The notes under the pieces were generated by a model, which saw only the letters and a program-made list of their open reading frames with translations, did not search any database and was not told the origin of the DNA. A DNA stretch of 64,000 nucleotides from Casuarius casuarius (taxonomy: Eukaryota > Chordata > Aves > Casuariiformes > Casuariidae). Both the position numbers and the translations under genes were made by a program. Location: positions 4,989,936 through 5,053,935 of the forward strand of contig PTFA01000028.1 of the NCBI GenBank assembly GCA_003342895.1, read 5' to 3'. Below, piece after piece: positions 1 to 12,900 of the stretch; the stretch's first letter is position 1, and each line of letters begins with the position of its first letter.

Positions 1-1622
1 CTAAGCAGTCATCTTTTGAATAGCATATATAGCTATAAGATAAAAATAAGCCTGAAGTTTTTCAGTACAGCACAGTATTAAATACATCAATATATCAGTT
101 GCTGTATTGTAGATGGCATGCCATCTTATTACACACACTGTGGATCAAGTGTTATTACAACAACAAAAAACAGTGCTTCACAGTCTTCATGTTTAAGTAC
201 CACAATTAAGAACAGAGAAATGCAGTTCATTCATTACAGAACCTTTTCAGGAAGTTGATTTTTTCTAATTCATATTGTAATTGCATTGTTCTAATCCTGT
301 ATTATAAAGGCAGCTGCTTGCCTATCATTTGTACTTTCCTCGTTAATCCTGACTCAGTGAATTAACCTTTAATTACAGCCGTTAAAATTGAAATGAGCCT
401 CTTGTCTGGCTGGGGCTGCCCCCTTCCAGTGCATGGGACTGATGAAAATTTTTAGGGTCAATGAATATGTCCCATGTCATGTCTGATAGATGCTAAAGAT
501 GTGAGGAGGTAAATGTTACCTTAGAAAGATGTGGCTAAAATTTTTAAGAGCTAGGTTTTATTGACAAAGTAAAACAAAAATATAGCTTTTTTTTCTCTCT
601 CCTCTGAGTTACCTAGCATAACGCACATATAGACATGCTTTACTTTATATATGTAACCATTACATGTTTAAAGAATAACTTTGGGAATCATCTCTATGCA
701 TTACACATTTGTTTTTAAAAACCTAACATCGACTCTGTTTTTAGCAGTCCTATTTTAAGGACTATATATATGTATACATGTATTATGCTGGAAAGAAAAG
801 AAACATTACTTTGAATTCTCTCATAGATTTAGGCATCTAATTCTCAACAAAGTTGGATTAGTTGTAAGGAAAGGACTGATTATTTTTAATGGCAGGCCAA
901 AAAAAGGACTAAGGGTGTCCTCAGAGTAACCCTTATTTAAAGGAGTTTCTTGTTTGAAAAAAGCCCACAAACTTCATTTCTATCTTATAGATAAGTTTTT
1001 AATATTCTACTTTTCTGTAGTTTGTCATTTTAGCACTTCTTATTTTTTAGATTCAATATTTGAATATTGATTTAATCTCTGTCACTCTAAGAGAACAAAA
1101 CAACAAATAGCATTGAATCAGCAGGATTACTGTTAATCAAAGACCTAGTTTATCAGTATATAATTTAATTAGTATACAAGTTTCCAAATAATTATATTAA
1201 CACATTATATACTTTAAGATCCAATCCATAAAACATGTAGTACTAAAACACACAGTAGTCTCAACTCACTCAATGAGATTATACATAATAATAATATCAT
1301 ATGCCTCAGATGGGGCATATTATATTTGAGCCTGTGTCCTGTATCAGGAATTTGGTTTTGACTCGGAAGACAGGAAATGTATGCTTAAATTGCTTAAATT
1401 TCCAAATTAAATTCTCAAATTTATTTGAAAGAAAAAGAAGTTGAAGGTTCTTAATTCTCAAATGTAGAGCTCTTTAAATATTAATGCATTTGATAAATAT
1501 GAGGGGTATTTTTTAAGGCTTAAACATTAAAAACATTAAAAATATGATGTATTCCAATGATGAATGGATTTCTAATTAAAGAATAAAGGTGAAATGATAC
1601 TTTTAAAAAGACAGTTTCATAG

Positions 1623-1633
1623 CCCCCCCCCCC
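1623..1633. repeat. Poly-C run, 11 nt
   Basis: An uninterrupted C11 in intron sequence. Confidence 0.9.
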
Positions 1634-1849
1634 AACTGTCACTTAAAAAACTCCAAAAGTATGTGGAAACAATTTCTGGAAGGTCATTATAACTCTCAAA
1701 TATTTTACTTAACATACATACTACGCTACCATTTAAAGAACACCCAGCAAATTTAGATAAACATGGAAAAATAAAGTTGATTATTTAAAAGGTCTTTGTT
1801 TTATTCTTCCTTCTGTCTTGGCAATCGTTAATACCTCGTGATGAGCAGG

Positions 1850-2035
1850 TACATGCATTTGTAGATCTCAAAGTGCTTTCCCAAGGTGAGTAAGCATCAT
1901 TATCCTCATTTTTCAGATGGAAAACTAAAAGATTAAGTTACTCCCTCTAGATCACACACCAAGTAGTAACCTAAAAATAGAACTCATTTTCCATATGTAA
2001 CACCCAGTTCTGTATCCACTGGAGCACGCTGCCTT
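1850..2035 (-). repeat. MIR-type (CORE) SINE fragment
   Basis: It reads in reverse orientation: 'atctcaaagtgctttcccaa', 'gtaagcatcattatcctca', 'tttttcagatggaaaact', then 'agatcacacaccaagtagta', with the trailing 'cccagttctgtatccactgg'. This is the classical MIR core and flanks in the reverse complement. It is ancient but well ordered. Confidence 0.72.
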
Positions 2036-2357
2036 CCCACAAGCATCAGTCACACCTAATCAGCTGCACAGAGCTGAATGTTGGGCAGCACTCAGAGAAA
2101 GTTGCTTTTTAACTCTTAAATTTAAGACTACACCTTTTCACTTGCTTCATAGGCATGGACTTTTCCAGGCACCCTACCAACATGACATTTACCAAATTTA
2201 TTCCAATTAAACCATATGCTAGTTACAATGTTCCTACAGCACTGAGTAGGGAAAAATGGAGGCAACACAGATACTTTATACTGTTCCACAAAATCATATC
2301 AAGGCAGGATACCATAAGCATTTGTTATCTTAACATAAAACCACAAAAACATCTGAT

Positions 2358-2377
2358 AAAAAAAAAAAAAAAAAAAA
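2358..2377. repeat. Poly-A run, 20 nt
   Basis: A20 on the plus strand. No recognisable retroposed sequence is upstream of it. Confidence 0.9.
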
Positions 2378-5168
2378 GTGGCTAACATTCCAAACTGATA
2401 CACAGGAAACATCTTTTGTCCGAGTGAAAAAGTTTTAGAGGGACAAAAGCAGTTGCTTTTTATATATAATATATATACACACACATATTTTACAAAAAAT
2501 ATAAAACTAGATACTAAAAAAAACAGTCAATGGCTGTTAAAATATTAAAGTATCTCCAAGAACACAGGGCAGAAGAAGAGCAAAAAACTGAGCCATCACA
2601 CACAGTCTGCTGCGATCACAAGTGATTGCATTACAACTGATTCAAAAAATAATCAAGTTTAAGTTTCTTCTGATGACATAGCCATTCCTGAGGTAATTCT
2701 AATTCACCCAGGAAGAACCCAGGCCAGAGCTTATATGAACAATAAATATATCCAGTTATATAATAACTACTGCTAAGAAAGCTTTGAAACAATAAAACTC
2801 ACGGAGTAGACTGCATGCCAACAATTGACTATTTGGAAGGACTACCATTATTCATTTCTCCACTGTAGGATTTTGCAAATTCTTAAGCCTCTCTCACCAA
2901 TCTCTGCTGGAGGCTGCATACGAGACAAGCTCAATGGTCTAATCCATCACTGCAGTTCCTGTATTCCCTGTAATTCTAACAAGAGATCCTTACACAAGGA
3001 AAGAAAAACATCATTCAGAATTATTTTTAACACCTGCTACAGTGGATATTAGAAATAGCTTGAACGGACAAAGTAACCTAAAATGATAAAAAAAGTTCTC
3101 CCCTGTAAAAATTACCTTGGCAATTGAGATATTAAAATACCATTTAAGTTGTGCTCCTGCTCTGAAGAGATCTCCAGCTGAATACTGAGGTAGCCCATGT
3201 TTAGTATTTCTCAATGAATAAGTGCACTAAATTTGTAATTAAATGCATTTATCACCTGGTTTGACAGTTTTGCAGCTCAACCTTGACTTTTGTCAAATGC
3301 TATTTTTTCTGCTCTATGCATCATCACTCTAAGGAAGTTCTCAAACTGGATCTTAATCAAAAGTTGCGTACAGGATTCACAGGACAGAAAGCAATATGAT
3401 TTTGTGGAACTTTGAGTAGCACAGAACAATAAAAACTACATTGCTGGTAATTGCTATTATCGAGAGAATACATTGAACACACCAAATTAAGCCTAGCAAG
3501 TAAAGCAGTACCACTTCCACAATCATACCATAATTCAATATGCATAATAATTAATGACAATACTCAATTATTGCATCAAATGTATTTTCTGTAAGTACCT
3601 CTCCACTACAGCATCGAGAACTTCCTCCTCTTTTGCTGTAAGCTTATCAGAAACTTCTCTTACCATTCACCCTTGACATTTTTTCCCGAAATTATCCCAT
3701 TTGCAGTTGGAGGAGAAGAGGGGGGAAACAGACCCTATCTATCTCCTCTCCTCAAATCCTACTTATCTCAACCTATGCTGCTCTGTCTCAACCACACACT
3801 ACTTCCCTTTTTGCTCCATCCAACTGCTGCTACCACCAGAGCTTATACCAACAGTCAGTTCTTCCTTGCACTAACATGGTCCTGAGTCACAACTTCTATC
3901 TTCTCCAAATGTGCAGTTTCCCCAAGTACTTAGGTCTGAGCTCTCTTGTGTGCACAGCCCTAAAAGCCCCAGTAGTATCCTCTGGTGACCTCAGTTACCT
4001 GGTTTGGTTGAGCAATCTGAATATGGACTACATGTACCAGGGCAGAAGCATGCACAATAATTTACTAAGTTCTGCATCCAGCTAACAGAAGACAATTATC
4101 CTCAAATTACCAAAGTCAGAACACTTCTGCTACAAAGAGAATTTCATTTTTCCTGAAAGAAACTATAACAGGTGCATGTGCGTGCACATACATGTAAGGG
4201 AAGTGTGTTGTATGTACATACAAAAACAAATGAGCTGCAGGACAGACAAGGCGTCGGGTTGTACACTGCAGTTTTATTCAAGGATGTTTTGTTTTTATAG
4301 GCTTAAAGAGACTCATGGTATTACTGAAAAACAATTGTCATATTTATACCTTCTATAATGTTCAGGAGCTATGAATTTAGAGATATAAGGTTTATAAAAG
4401 CTGTATTCAATTACAGTGCTGAATGATTTGAATAATAGACTGTCTGACATATTCCAAGATAAGTGGCTGCTACATTTCTTTGATATTAGGGTCATATACT
4501 GTACTTATCTATTTTTACTCCATGCTCTCCATTGCGTAGTAATAAATTAATTTCTTACTATTAGTTTGGCATGTGTCCTACAGTTAAATTCATTTTCTCT
4601 CCTGCTGAAGGAAAAAAGTTTTCTGAAGTATGACAACTATCCTTATTTTTAGAACTAGTGGTCACAGATTAAATTCAAAACACTATTTTAAGAGGCATAT
4701 TCCCACACAAAGTCTTAAAAGCCATTTTTATACATTCATTTTTAGAAAATTACCTGATGGTACTGAACAACATGTGACTATAGGTATTTAACTACTTGCA
4801 TGCAAGACTTCACAATTTACAGAATTCATTTGAAAGAACAGCTTTCACATCTCAGCGTTTAAATTTTGTTGCTTCCTGAAGCACAAAACACAGCAAAAAC
4901 CTCACACGTCTACAATTCTCGTCAACGACAAGAGTCAAGTGTGTAAGTCTGAAAACTGAATATGGCCCTACACAGGTAACCATTATGCAGACAGCAATAA
5001 TTAGTTCTTACATGATTTTGGATAGTTTCTGGAGCTGGAAGTATGAGGAAGTGTTCTAGCTCCTTCTCTGGCTGTGCATTTTAAGCAGAACTCTGCAGTA
5101 TCAAGAAAGATGCATTTTGCAGAATCAACTCATTTACGCAGGACTTCCTCCATTGCTTAGCCTGCGCC

Positions 5169-5191
5169 TTTTTTTTTTTTTTTTTTTTTTT
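5169..5191. repeat. Poly-T run, 23 nt
   Basis: T23 on the plus strand, equivalent to a poly-A tail in the AP3B1 sense orientation. The sequence below it was not recognised as a retroposon. Confidence 0.9.
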
Positions 5192-6208
5192 GCAAATGAA
5201 TTGTAGCAGTTCTGAGGAAAGCAAGCACATCTATGCGGGAAGTGGAACATGTGTTCATGTATTGTAGATGATGAAAAAACCAAAGACAAATAAGGAGTGT
5301 TCTCAAGCACCAAACATTACCAACTGCTGTCTTTAACTTACCCTCAGGAAGGATAATTCTGAAGAAAAGCAGAGACACCAGTTATTCTTAAGCCAAACCA
5401 TTACCAGGAAAACAGATCATAGCCTGTCTTTTGAGCAGTTAAAGCTTCAAAGGATGGGGAAGAAGCAATTGTGGTTAACTATCCTGTGTTGCACCAGTGC
5501 AATTCCTTATTAAATTGCAAATTTAAATCAGATGCACAAAATTTTTAAGTTAAGAAAAACAAAATAAAATAAAACTAGAACAGAAACCATTATCCTCCTG
5601 CAACAAAGGAATGCCCTTTACCTCCATGACTTTGCTAAGCTTAATTATACCTATAGTTTTGAGATTCCCTAATGGAAAGTGCTACAAAGCAGAAAGCACT
5701 AACAGAATGAATCATGACACATACTGATACACCACTGATTGTAAATCTATACTCTTTTTATTTGCACCCAGGGACTACGCTTTGTATACTCATGAAAAAT
5801 TACTCGCAAGTAGCAAAATGTCATAGTTGGAGGCATGTATGGAGAACAGTAGGTTAAGAATTAATGAGTATTTAACAAGTATTTGATTTTATGTAGTTTA
5901 TTTTTTGATACTGTAGCAATTACAGGATTTGGAAGATTTGCATGGTCTGGATACTTAATTTGTGAATACAAGTTTCCCTGAGGCAAAGCAAAAGCCAGAT
6001 TGAAAGAGAAGGTTAAAACCCTTCGAAGTCATCCTTCTTAAACATGCAATATTCATACTTTCCTCCACCTTTCAGAATTTTATTATTACACATCAGAGAA
6101 AGCTGTCAAACTTGCATGTAAATCAGAATTTCATATAATACCTTACATAGGTGAAAGTATGTTAAAAAAATTTTACGTTGCCCATACACCCTTTTTAAGG
6201 CTACTTAC

Positions 6209-6315
6209 ATCAATGACAGATGAACCCGACAGACTTAATCCCTCTAGGTCTGCTGCTAAACTTGGGGACAAAACAGCTGCTGCAGGAACTGCCACAGGAG
6301 ATGTCACAGGATAGA
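6209..6315 (-). CDS. AP3B1: AP3B1 exon 15 of window: start of C-terminal region
   Basis: This exon has 107 nt: two bases complete Phe, then 35 codons, ending in phase 0. It encodes YPVTSPVAVPAAAVLSPSLA, then ADLEGLSLSGSSVID. It corresponds to human NPVSTPVALPTPALSPSLMADLEGLHLS, the linker into the C-terminal domain. The acceptor is tttatttctag and the donor is GAT|gtaagt, strong. The next exon (human VSTPAFVPTKTHVLLHRM region) was not found in 1-6208. Confidence 0.96.
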
Positions 6316-6913
6316 CTAGAAATAAAAAAGCAGTTGATACTTAGCGTTACAAAAATTTAGAATACTGGGAAGGACAATAAGCTATTTTCATTAAATGTAC
6401 AAAGATTCTAAATCTTGATCTAATTAATTTATGAAACCTGAAGAACTGCACTACAAGGCAAAGCCAAAAAAACTATCAGCTTTACTCTGTTCTTCCAAGC
6501 TTACATTTTAATCTGTTCTTCAAAATTGTGATTTTTAGTATCTTATTACAATCATATAATTAATTCATAGGTTAGAATGCACAGATATTGTCAAAGAAAC
6601 ACCCATTGGTACAAGAGGAAATAAATCCACTTCAAAAGAAAATAAATTCAGACATAAAAAATTTCTCAAAACAAAGGTTTTACATACCAATATATTCAAA
6701 ATTTTGAAACTGTTTCTCAGTTTTAAAATAAACACAATTATGTATTCTAATAATTCTGCTTCAAAAATAAGTTTAGTCTGAGTGATACATATTTCTGTGT
6801 TAGGACACTGGAACAATAAATGAATCACTGTTTCAGACGTTTAAATTTTCATTGAATTAACTGAAGTGAATTTTTCCCACAGAAAAAAATGAGGTTTTAG
6901 TTGAGATACTTAC
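6316..6913 (-). other. AP3B1: AP3B1 intron
   Basis: An intron of 598 bp with no recognised element. A minus-strand ORF at 6565-6828 is AT-driven and has no motif. Confidence 0.85.
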
Positions 6914-6986
6914 AGTCATCTAAATCTAGGAGAAACACATCTTTTTTATTTGGAGCTTTTCTCTCTTGTACCGTTTTTTCTTCTTT
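6914..6986 (-). CDS. AP3B1: AP3B1 exon 14 of window: hinge end, clathrin-box-like motif
   Basis: This exon has 73 nt, 24 codons plus one base. It encodes KEEKTVQERKAPNKKDVFLL followed by DLDD, with Phe completed by the next exon. LLDLD fits the clathrin-box consensus described in beta-adaptin hinges, and human AP3B1 has KDVSLLDLDDF at the same place. The acceptor is attttgacag and the donor is GACT|gtaagt. The exon is short and lysine-rich. Confidence 0.96.
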
Positions 6987-8159
6987 CTGTCAAAATACAT
7001 GAATATTTCATCATTTACCATATCAGCAAAAGAATGTTATTCTATACTTCTATAATGGCAAAGTGTATTTCTGTTTTAAAACAAAAATGTATCCATTTTT
7101 AGAGCTCAGCATTCAGAGAATTCACCTGGGGAGAAATATTCCTTTTTATAAATAAACTGAACTGTACTCCCAAAGTCCACATTGAGTTAAACGTCTTGAA
7201 GCTATCAATTGCCCTTAGTCCTTAAACACTGCTCATATCCCAAGATATTCCAAGTGGCTTAAACATACTGTTTTCAAGAGTTCTACTTTTGTGAACTTTC
7301 CAACTTACCAGTTTTTCTTTTCAACAGCATGTAACAGCCAAAATTTTTCTGTTAGTTATTCTAATAAATTAATAGGTCTAACTAAAGCACTAAAACTCCA
7401 TATGCCCATCCATATGCCCATCCTGCCCTCTGTTTCTTGAGCGTTAGCTTGCAAGCTCTCACAGTCCCTTCAGGCACTCAGGACCTCCTACAGGAGCTTG
7501 GAGTCCTCTCAAACTCAGCAGCCAGAATCACTTTCTTTGTCTAGCATGATAGTAAAAAAAATGACACCTCTTTTCTAAAAAACACACTCCCTTTCTTCTA
7601 CTGTCTCAATCTCAAGATCAGCTTCAAGAAAACATTAATGTCAAGCCATTTGTTTTCCAATTTTGGGGGAAATTCCAAGCATCCTTCCAATAAACAAGGA
7701 CAAAACTAGTTTTATATTCTCACCATTTGAATGGGAGGTATTTACATTAATGACTATCAGTCCTGATCTGGGACAAAATGACATTATTCCTTATTTTTGT
7801 CCAACAAACCTATGGCTCAAACAGGCAGCATTCACAAACATGATTGTTACAAATATGCTTTAGATATTCTAGGAGAAGACGAATCTGGTGGACAGAACAG
7901 AGTGGAAACCACTACTGCTTTTTTTTCTTTCTCCTTTTTTTTTTAAATTTACATACTTGAATGGTCCTTGTCACTATGGTATTCAAGTGTTCTACCATCA
8001 CCAATTTTTTGGCCTAAAATATCCCTCTGGATCAAGGAAACATTACAAAATATCTTTAAAATAGTGCTAATGTGATTCCATCTTGTAAATGCTTTGTCCA
8101 AAATCAGTCAGGCAGTCTGCTGCAGAACCAGCTCTCCCAAGTTACATTTTGGTCACAGC

Positions 8160-8310
8160 GCACCAGACTTCCTTTTTCTCTTTCAGGGTGAGTACTGGAA
8201 AGTCATTTAGTTGCTTTTGCCTAACTTTTTTCATCTGTAAAATAAGGATAAATAGTATACTTCATGAGGTATAGATACTACTTGAATTACTCATATCTAT
8301 TAAGCATTAG
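8160..8310 (+). repeat. MIR-type SINE fragment
   Basis: The ordered MIR core is recognisable: 'aagtcatttagttgcttttg' (from 'aagttacttaacctctctg'), then 'cctaacttttttcatctgta', then 'aaataaggataaatagta', then 'acttcatgaggta'. It is ancient, and borders are approximate. Confidence 0.65.
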
Positions 8311-8727
8311 ATAAATCATTTCATGATGACTTTTTTAGTGAGTTTCAACTGTTTTTATAGCTCTACTTGCTGAATGTTTAGTACTGAAATGCATGACGTG
8401 CAATCCTTTTACTATAAATTATGTATCATACCTGACTTAGTTTGCTAAACTACAGATTAAGACACCTGTATATATCAAAAGAGAACACAAATAAAGAAAT
8501 TGCAAATACATATTTTTTAAAAGAGCTCAATTTCCTGACTCTTTTCCTCCCTACCTCCACTTGTCACCAAGATTCGGTTCCATCTTCAACTATGATTAAA
8601 GTTCAAAGGTTATTTTTAGCTGTAGTTCTATATTTGCTAATCATCCCAGCAGAGGCGGGACTTCTCCACTGCCTTTTATTATGCAGCCAATTAAATTCTA
8701 TGAAAAGAGGCTCATCCACACGAGGGA

Positions 8728-8954
8728 CTAAGTACAAGGAAGAGAATTTTGCATGTTCTTCAGTTCTGCCAATGACAGCATTGCCAGGCTAAGATGTTTA
8801 AGAGGAAAAAAAAAAAAAAACCCTCAAGAGCCATATTTAAGAACAGTGCTACCTGTAGCAAGCTTACCTCTTTAAACTTCTACGCAACCACGTATTGCGA
8901 GCCCAAAGGTGGTGAAACTCAGCAATGCAGTAACAATATAGAATGGGCAATACA
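8728..8954 (+). repeat. Direct duplication, copy 1
   Basis: 227 bp from 'ctaagtacaagg' to 'gaatgggcaataca', repeated at a period of exactly 260 bp. By eye the copies differ only at agagg versus gaagg before the internal A-run. It includes a run of about 16 A and a minus-strand AAGAG|gtaagc donor-like site. A 33-bp AT-rich spacer (8955-8987) separates it from copy 2. Confidence 0.97.
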
Positions 8955-8987
8955 ATAATTATCATAACAAAGTTAATTATAGATTAG

Positions 8988-9214
8988 CTAAGTACAAGGA
9001 AGAGAATTTTGCATGTTCTTCAGTTCTGCCAATGACAGCATTGCCAGGCTAAGATGTTTAGAAGGAAAAAAAAAAAAAAACCCTCAAGAGCCATATTTAA
9101 GAACAGTGCTACCTGTAGCAAGCTTACCTCTTTAAACTTCTACGCAACCACGTATTGCGAGCCCAAAGGTGGTGAAACTCAGCAATGCAGTAACAATATA
9201 GAATGGGCAATACA
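8988..9214 (+). repeat. Direct duplication, copy 2
   Basis: The second copy of the 227-bp unit. Sequence continues without a break into a moderately GC-rich patch (to about 9360), which copy 1 lacks, so copy 2 is probably the source locus and copy 1 the derived one (inference). Confidence 0.97.
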
Positions 9215-9907
9215 GCAACAACGTAAATGACACAGATGAACAACTTGCCCAGAAGAAATGGGCCAGAAACCCAAGGGCTACTACCTGCTCTGGCACTGAC
9301 CAGGTGAGGACGAATGGTGGGACAGCGCGGCAGGAGAGGAAGGGGCTGTGACCAAGCCATTTCTCTTTTGTTAGTATCAGTTTCCCATTTAAGGGGTCAG
9401 AACAAGTGTGCTGGATGACAAAAGATTTTAGGACAAATCTTAACGAAGCACATCATCTACATTTTTGGACACACCCTGAAGTCCCAGAAATTCAATAGAG
9501 CTGCTCACATTTTGGATTTGTCTCATTCAGGATTTTTTGACTATTTTCATTTAAATAAAGCTTTCTATATGAAATTTTCTTTCTGTTTATCTTTTCACTG
9601 AAAACTCCTAAGATAGGACATTCTATAATGTTACAAACACCACAAATATTAGGCTTCAGTTGAGGCTTTCTAGTATTCATTTTACCATTCTAAGGTAGTT
9701 ATTAAGTACATATTACAAAGCTTGGTAAGTAATTCAATCAAATAAAACCCATTTCTGCACTGATAGTATTTTACTATGTACTTCATCTTTAAAAATGGAA
9801 AAAACTCTTTGAGAGGGAAGATATTTTTTACATTTCAAAACCAAACAGGTTTCCTCTCAGCATTGAAAAAGGGTAATAAATGTTATCCTGTACTACGTTT
9901 TCCAGAC

Positions 9908-9942
9908 AAAATAAAATAAAATAAAATAAAATAAAATAAAAA
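9908..9942. repeat. (AAAAT)n microsatellite
   Basis: About seven AAAAT units in a row on the plus strand. Confidence 0.93.
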
Positions 9943-12900
9943 CAAAAAACCCCAATAATCTTAAAAAAGAGGGATAAGTACGTAATCACTGCCTCAAGGT
10001 AGTGCATGGCAAGAAAACCTTCCACTGCATACCTTATCAGAATACTGTACTTAAGTACAATCAGTTTGCTGTATATAAAAAACAACAACAAAAAACAACC
10101 TTATCTGTGTAGAATGTAGAATCTGAAGCTAACTACATCAAGATAAAGCTAATGTTAAACTATGATCAAGTCTTATTTTCTACTTCAGTCAAATGTGTCA
10201 AACAAATACTCAGCCGCTTACAAGGTACAGATCTGTTAGTATGCATGTATATACATATAAACCCAAATATTTTTATAGAAATATGCATATTTCTACAGGC
10301 ACACATATATGGATGTATATACATTAATGGTGTGCATGTGTTTCTTTAAAAAAATCACTGAAGAAATCAATTTAAATTGGTCTTTCCTATTACAGACATG
10401 ATTATTTTTTTCTTTGTTTTTTCAAAGAAAGGAAAATTCATTGGCTTTCTAGGAATAATGAATAGCCAATGACGGCAACAAACGTTACCAACAGATATTT
10501 CTACTGAATGAAAAAAGCTTTGCATTCCAAATCAGGGCAATAGAAAGGTTCTGATGTGTCTGGCATTTCTCTGTAATGTTATTTTTCATCTTTCTTTCTT
10601 AAAAATAAGACTACAAGTTCCAAACAGCTTCCTACCTAGAGAGCCAGCTACAGAAAAAGCTGAATACTAAACAAAGAAGTTAAGCTATATTCCATCAAAC
10701 ATTTCTCCATTTGCAATTCATCTTGGTAATAGAGATAGAACCTGGTAAATGCATATAGGACTTGAAGCAGGAGATTTCTCTTGCTCAATGCATAATTCAT
10801 GTGCTCCGCCTGCAAAGTGTGTAAAATGAGAATTTCACACCGCAGCATGAGCCATGGAGCTGCAGAGAAAAGGCAGATGAAATCATATTTTGCTGTGTGA
10901 ATTTTATTTCTTATCCTCCCAATATTTATACAAAACCATCATTGACAATCCAAATGCATTGACGGATCACCCACTGTTTCCATTGTGTTAGCACTTGAAA
11001 AGAGATCAGGCAGAAAGATAGACAATTTGTTTTCGTATATTTTTTAAATAGTGGATCAGGTTTTTAACAGCTGAGTGACTGTATTATACTTGTATAAGGA
11101 GGTCAACAGAAGCTTATTTTAAAATCCCACTGTAGAGACAACTACTTATACATGCATCATCCTCAAATCTGTATTTCAGCTCTACAATATTTATATTTAC
11201 AGTAGATTATGTATCTGAACACCTCTAACTATCCACATTTCAAAGTGAAATAAAATACTGCAGTGCAAGAGAGTGACTTTTTTACTCACTGAAGCTCAAT
11301 TACAGAGAGCACAACAGCTTTTTCAAAATGAATTCTTCTGGAGTGAAATATGAAAGCATTAATAACTTATTCAGAAAAAATAATCTGAAGTTTTTGTAAC
11401 ATTTTTATTTTAGCAAATGCAAAAATTAAGAGCCCATGTGAGCATATAAAACTTTGTTCATTATGGAATTTCTGTTAAGAATACACTGGTATCCAACCAG
11501 AGAATGGAAAACAACCCCCAGAATATTTTCTGTGTAACAAGGTTCATAATTTGTGGCAAACTGAGAAACTTAAAAACAGACCCTGAAAACTTCTCCTCTC
11601 ATCAATACGTATTTCACAAAATATTTTCAGTTTTATTCACAAAGAAAAAAAATGCTAATGAATCATCTCCCCATATACACTGAGTAAATTAAGAATGCAC
11701 TGCAGCAGGTTCTTCACTGGAATAAAATAAGCAATGTCTTTCCCAGTAAAAACCTTCTAGAAGAACTACATGCATTTCTGAGGGTCTGGCTGAAACAGTC
11801 TGCCTCTTGGGTGACCTGAAAAAAAGTCAGGTAGGGGGCAAAAAAATGCCAAGATTTTCATGGAAGTAAAATAATCATGGGTGGTTCTTGTAAAATGTAT
11901 CTTGACACAAGGACTCTAATACAAGACTTTCAATAACATTCTTTAAATTGTGTTAATTATTGCTTTTCTTTCCAATCTGGAAGGGCCATTCGGGTTATCA
12001 CCCATTAGGCTCCACCTACTGTCTTCTCCTCTTCACCTCCCGGCCATTTAAGTTTCTGAATGTAACCAAATATCAGAAACATTCTGCACATAAACATAGG
12101 CATCCAACACAATTTAAATGGAAACTAACTTTTTGGTCCTAGGGATTAACAGAGTACACTGAAAAAATCCTCTATATTCAAAAGCATGAAACTCACTTTT
12201 TTTTTCCACTTCATATATGACCATTCTACTGCCATATCCTAGCCCATCAGCCATACTCTCTTTACCCCTACATTTAATATTCCAGTTTCTTAGTGGAAAG
12301 AAAAACGTAAGGAATGTACTTATTTAGCTTTTGGATAGTCAGCTCTATGCTATCTTCACTTCTCAGTAATCTCCTTGCTTCCTTCCTTGTTGCCATGCAT
12401 ATTAACCCTTTGCTGTTTGTTTTAATATTTTTTGTGATGTTTAAAAGCTTTGCAGTTTTTCATTTCTATGCTTTCTAATTGATCAAGTGTTATGTTGAGT
12501 ACTCATAAACTTTCATTATTCCTACTGAATTTCTTTTTAGGTGCTTTTTAATTAAGTAAGACTTTAAGACCACTCCTGCAAGTTTCTTCTTGTTAAGATC
12601 CAAGTGCTTGACAATTTTTAATTGACTCCATAGAAACAATCCCAAGCTTCTTGGACATTCCATTTCCCTTATTATTCAGTACCCTTGACTTCACATGTTC
12701 TCCTGACTGCTCAAAGTTTGCTGTTTTAAAATGCAGAAAGCTTCTTAATCATAACAGTCTTCCCACTCTCTGTGAAAGAATCAGAGTAGTTTAGATACTG
12801 TAGTGAAAGAAACCAAGAGCGATGGCCCCGGGCATCCTGAGGAAAACGAAGAGGTGCAGCAGAGAGAGGATGCTGTAGTTTGAACATGGTTTTGTAGTGG

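Larger units (their letters stand above)
1..6208 (-). other. AP3B1: AP3B1 intron, downstream, partial
   Basis: This is at least 6.2 kb of intron 3' of the last visible exon. It holds a MIR-like SINE near 1.85-2.03 kb, homopolymer runs (C11 at 1623, A20 at 2358, T23 at 5169) and unremarkable AT-rich sequence. Two pyrimidine-rich ORFs at 3673-4085 on the plus strand show no domain. No further AP3B1 exon is visible. Confidence 0.8.

Noticed and set aside
2860..2990. Possible reversed CR1-type 3' module ('gctggaggctgcatacgaga', 'caatggtctaatccatcac')
   Set aside because: The resemblance to the 'tctagaccagtctcctgcct' type box is too weak and short to annotate; it would also be the only sense-oriented LINE piece.
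3673..4085. Two overlapping plus-strand ORFs in a pyrimidine-rich stretch
   Set aside because: Frames are short and leucine/serine-rich because of CT-rich composition; no conserved domain and no splice support.
8442..8792. Plus-strand ORF of 116 codons, longest free-standing ORF near 8.5 kb
   Set aside because: No domain or signal is recognised, and it runs from AT-rich sequence into one copy of the direct duplication; likely chance.
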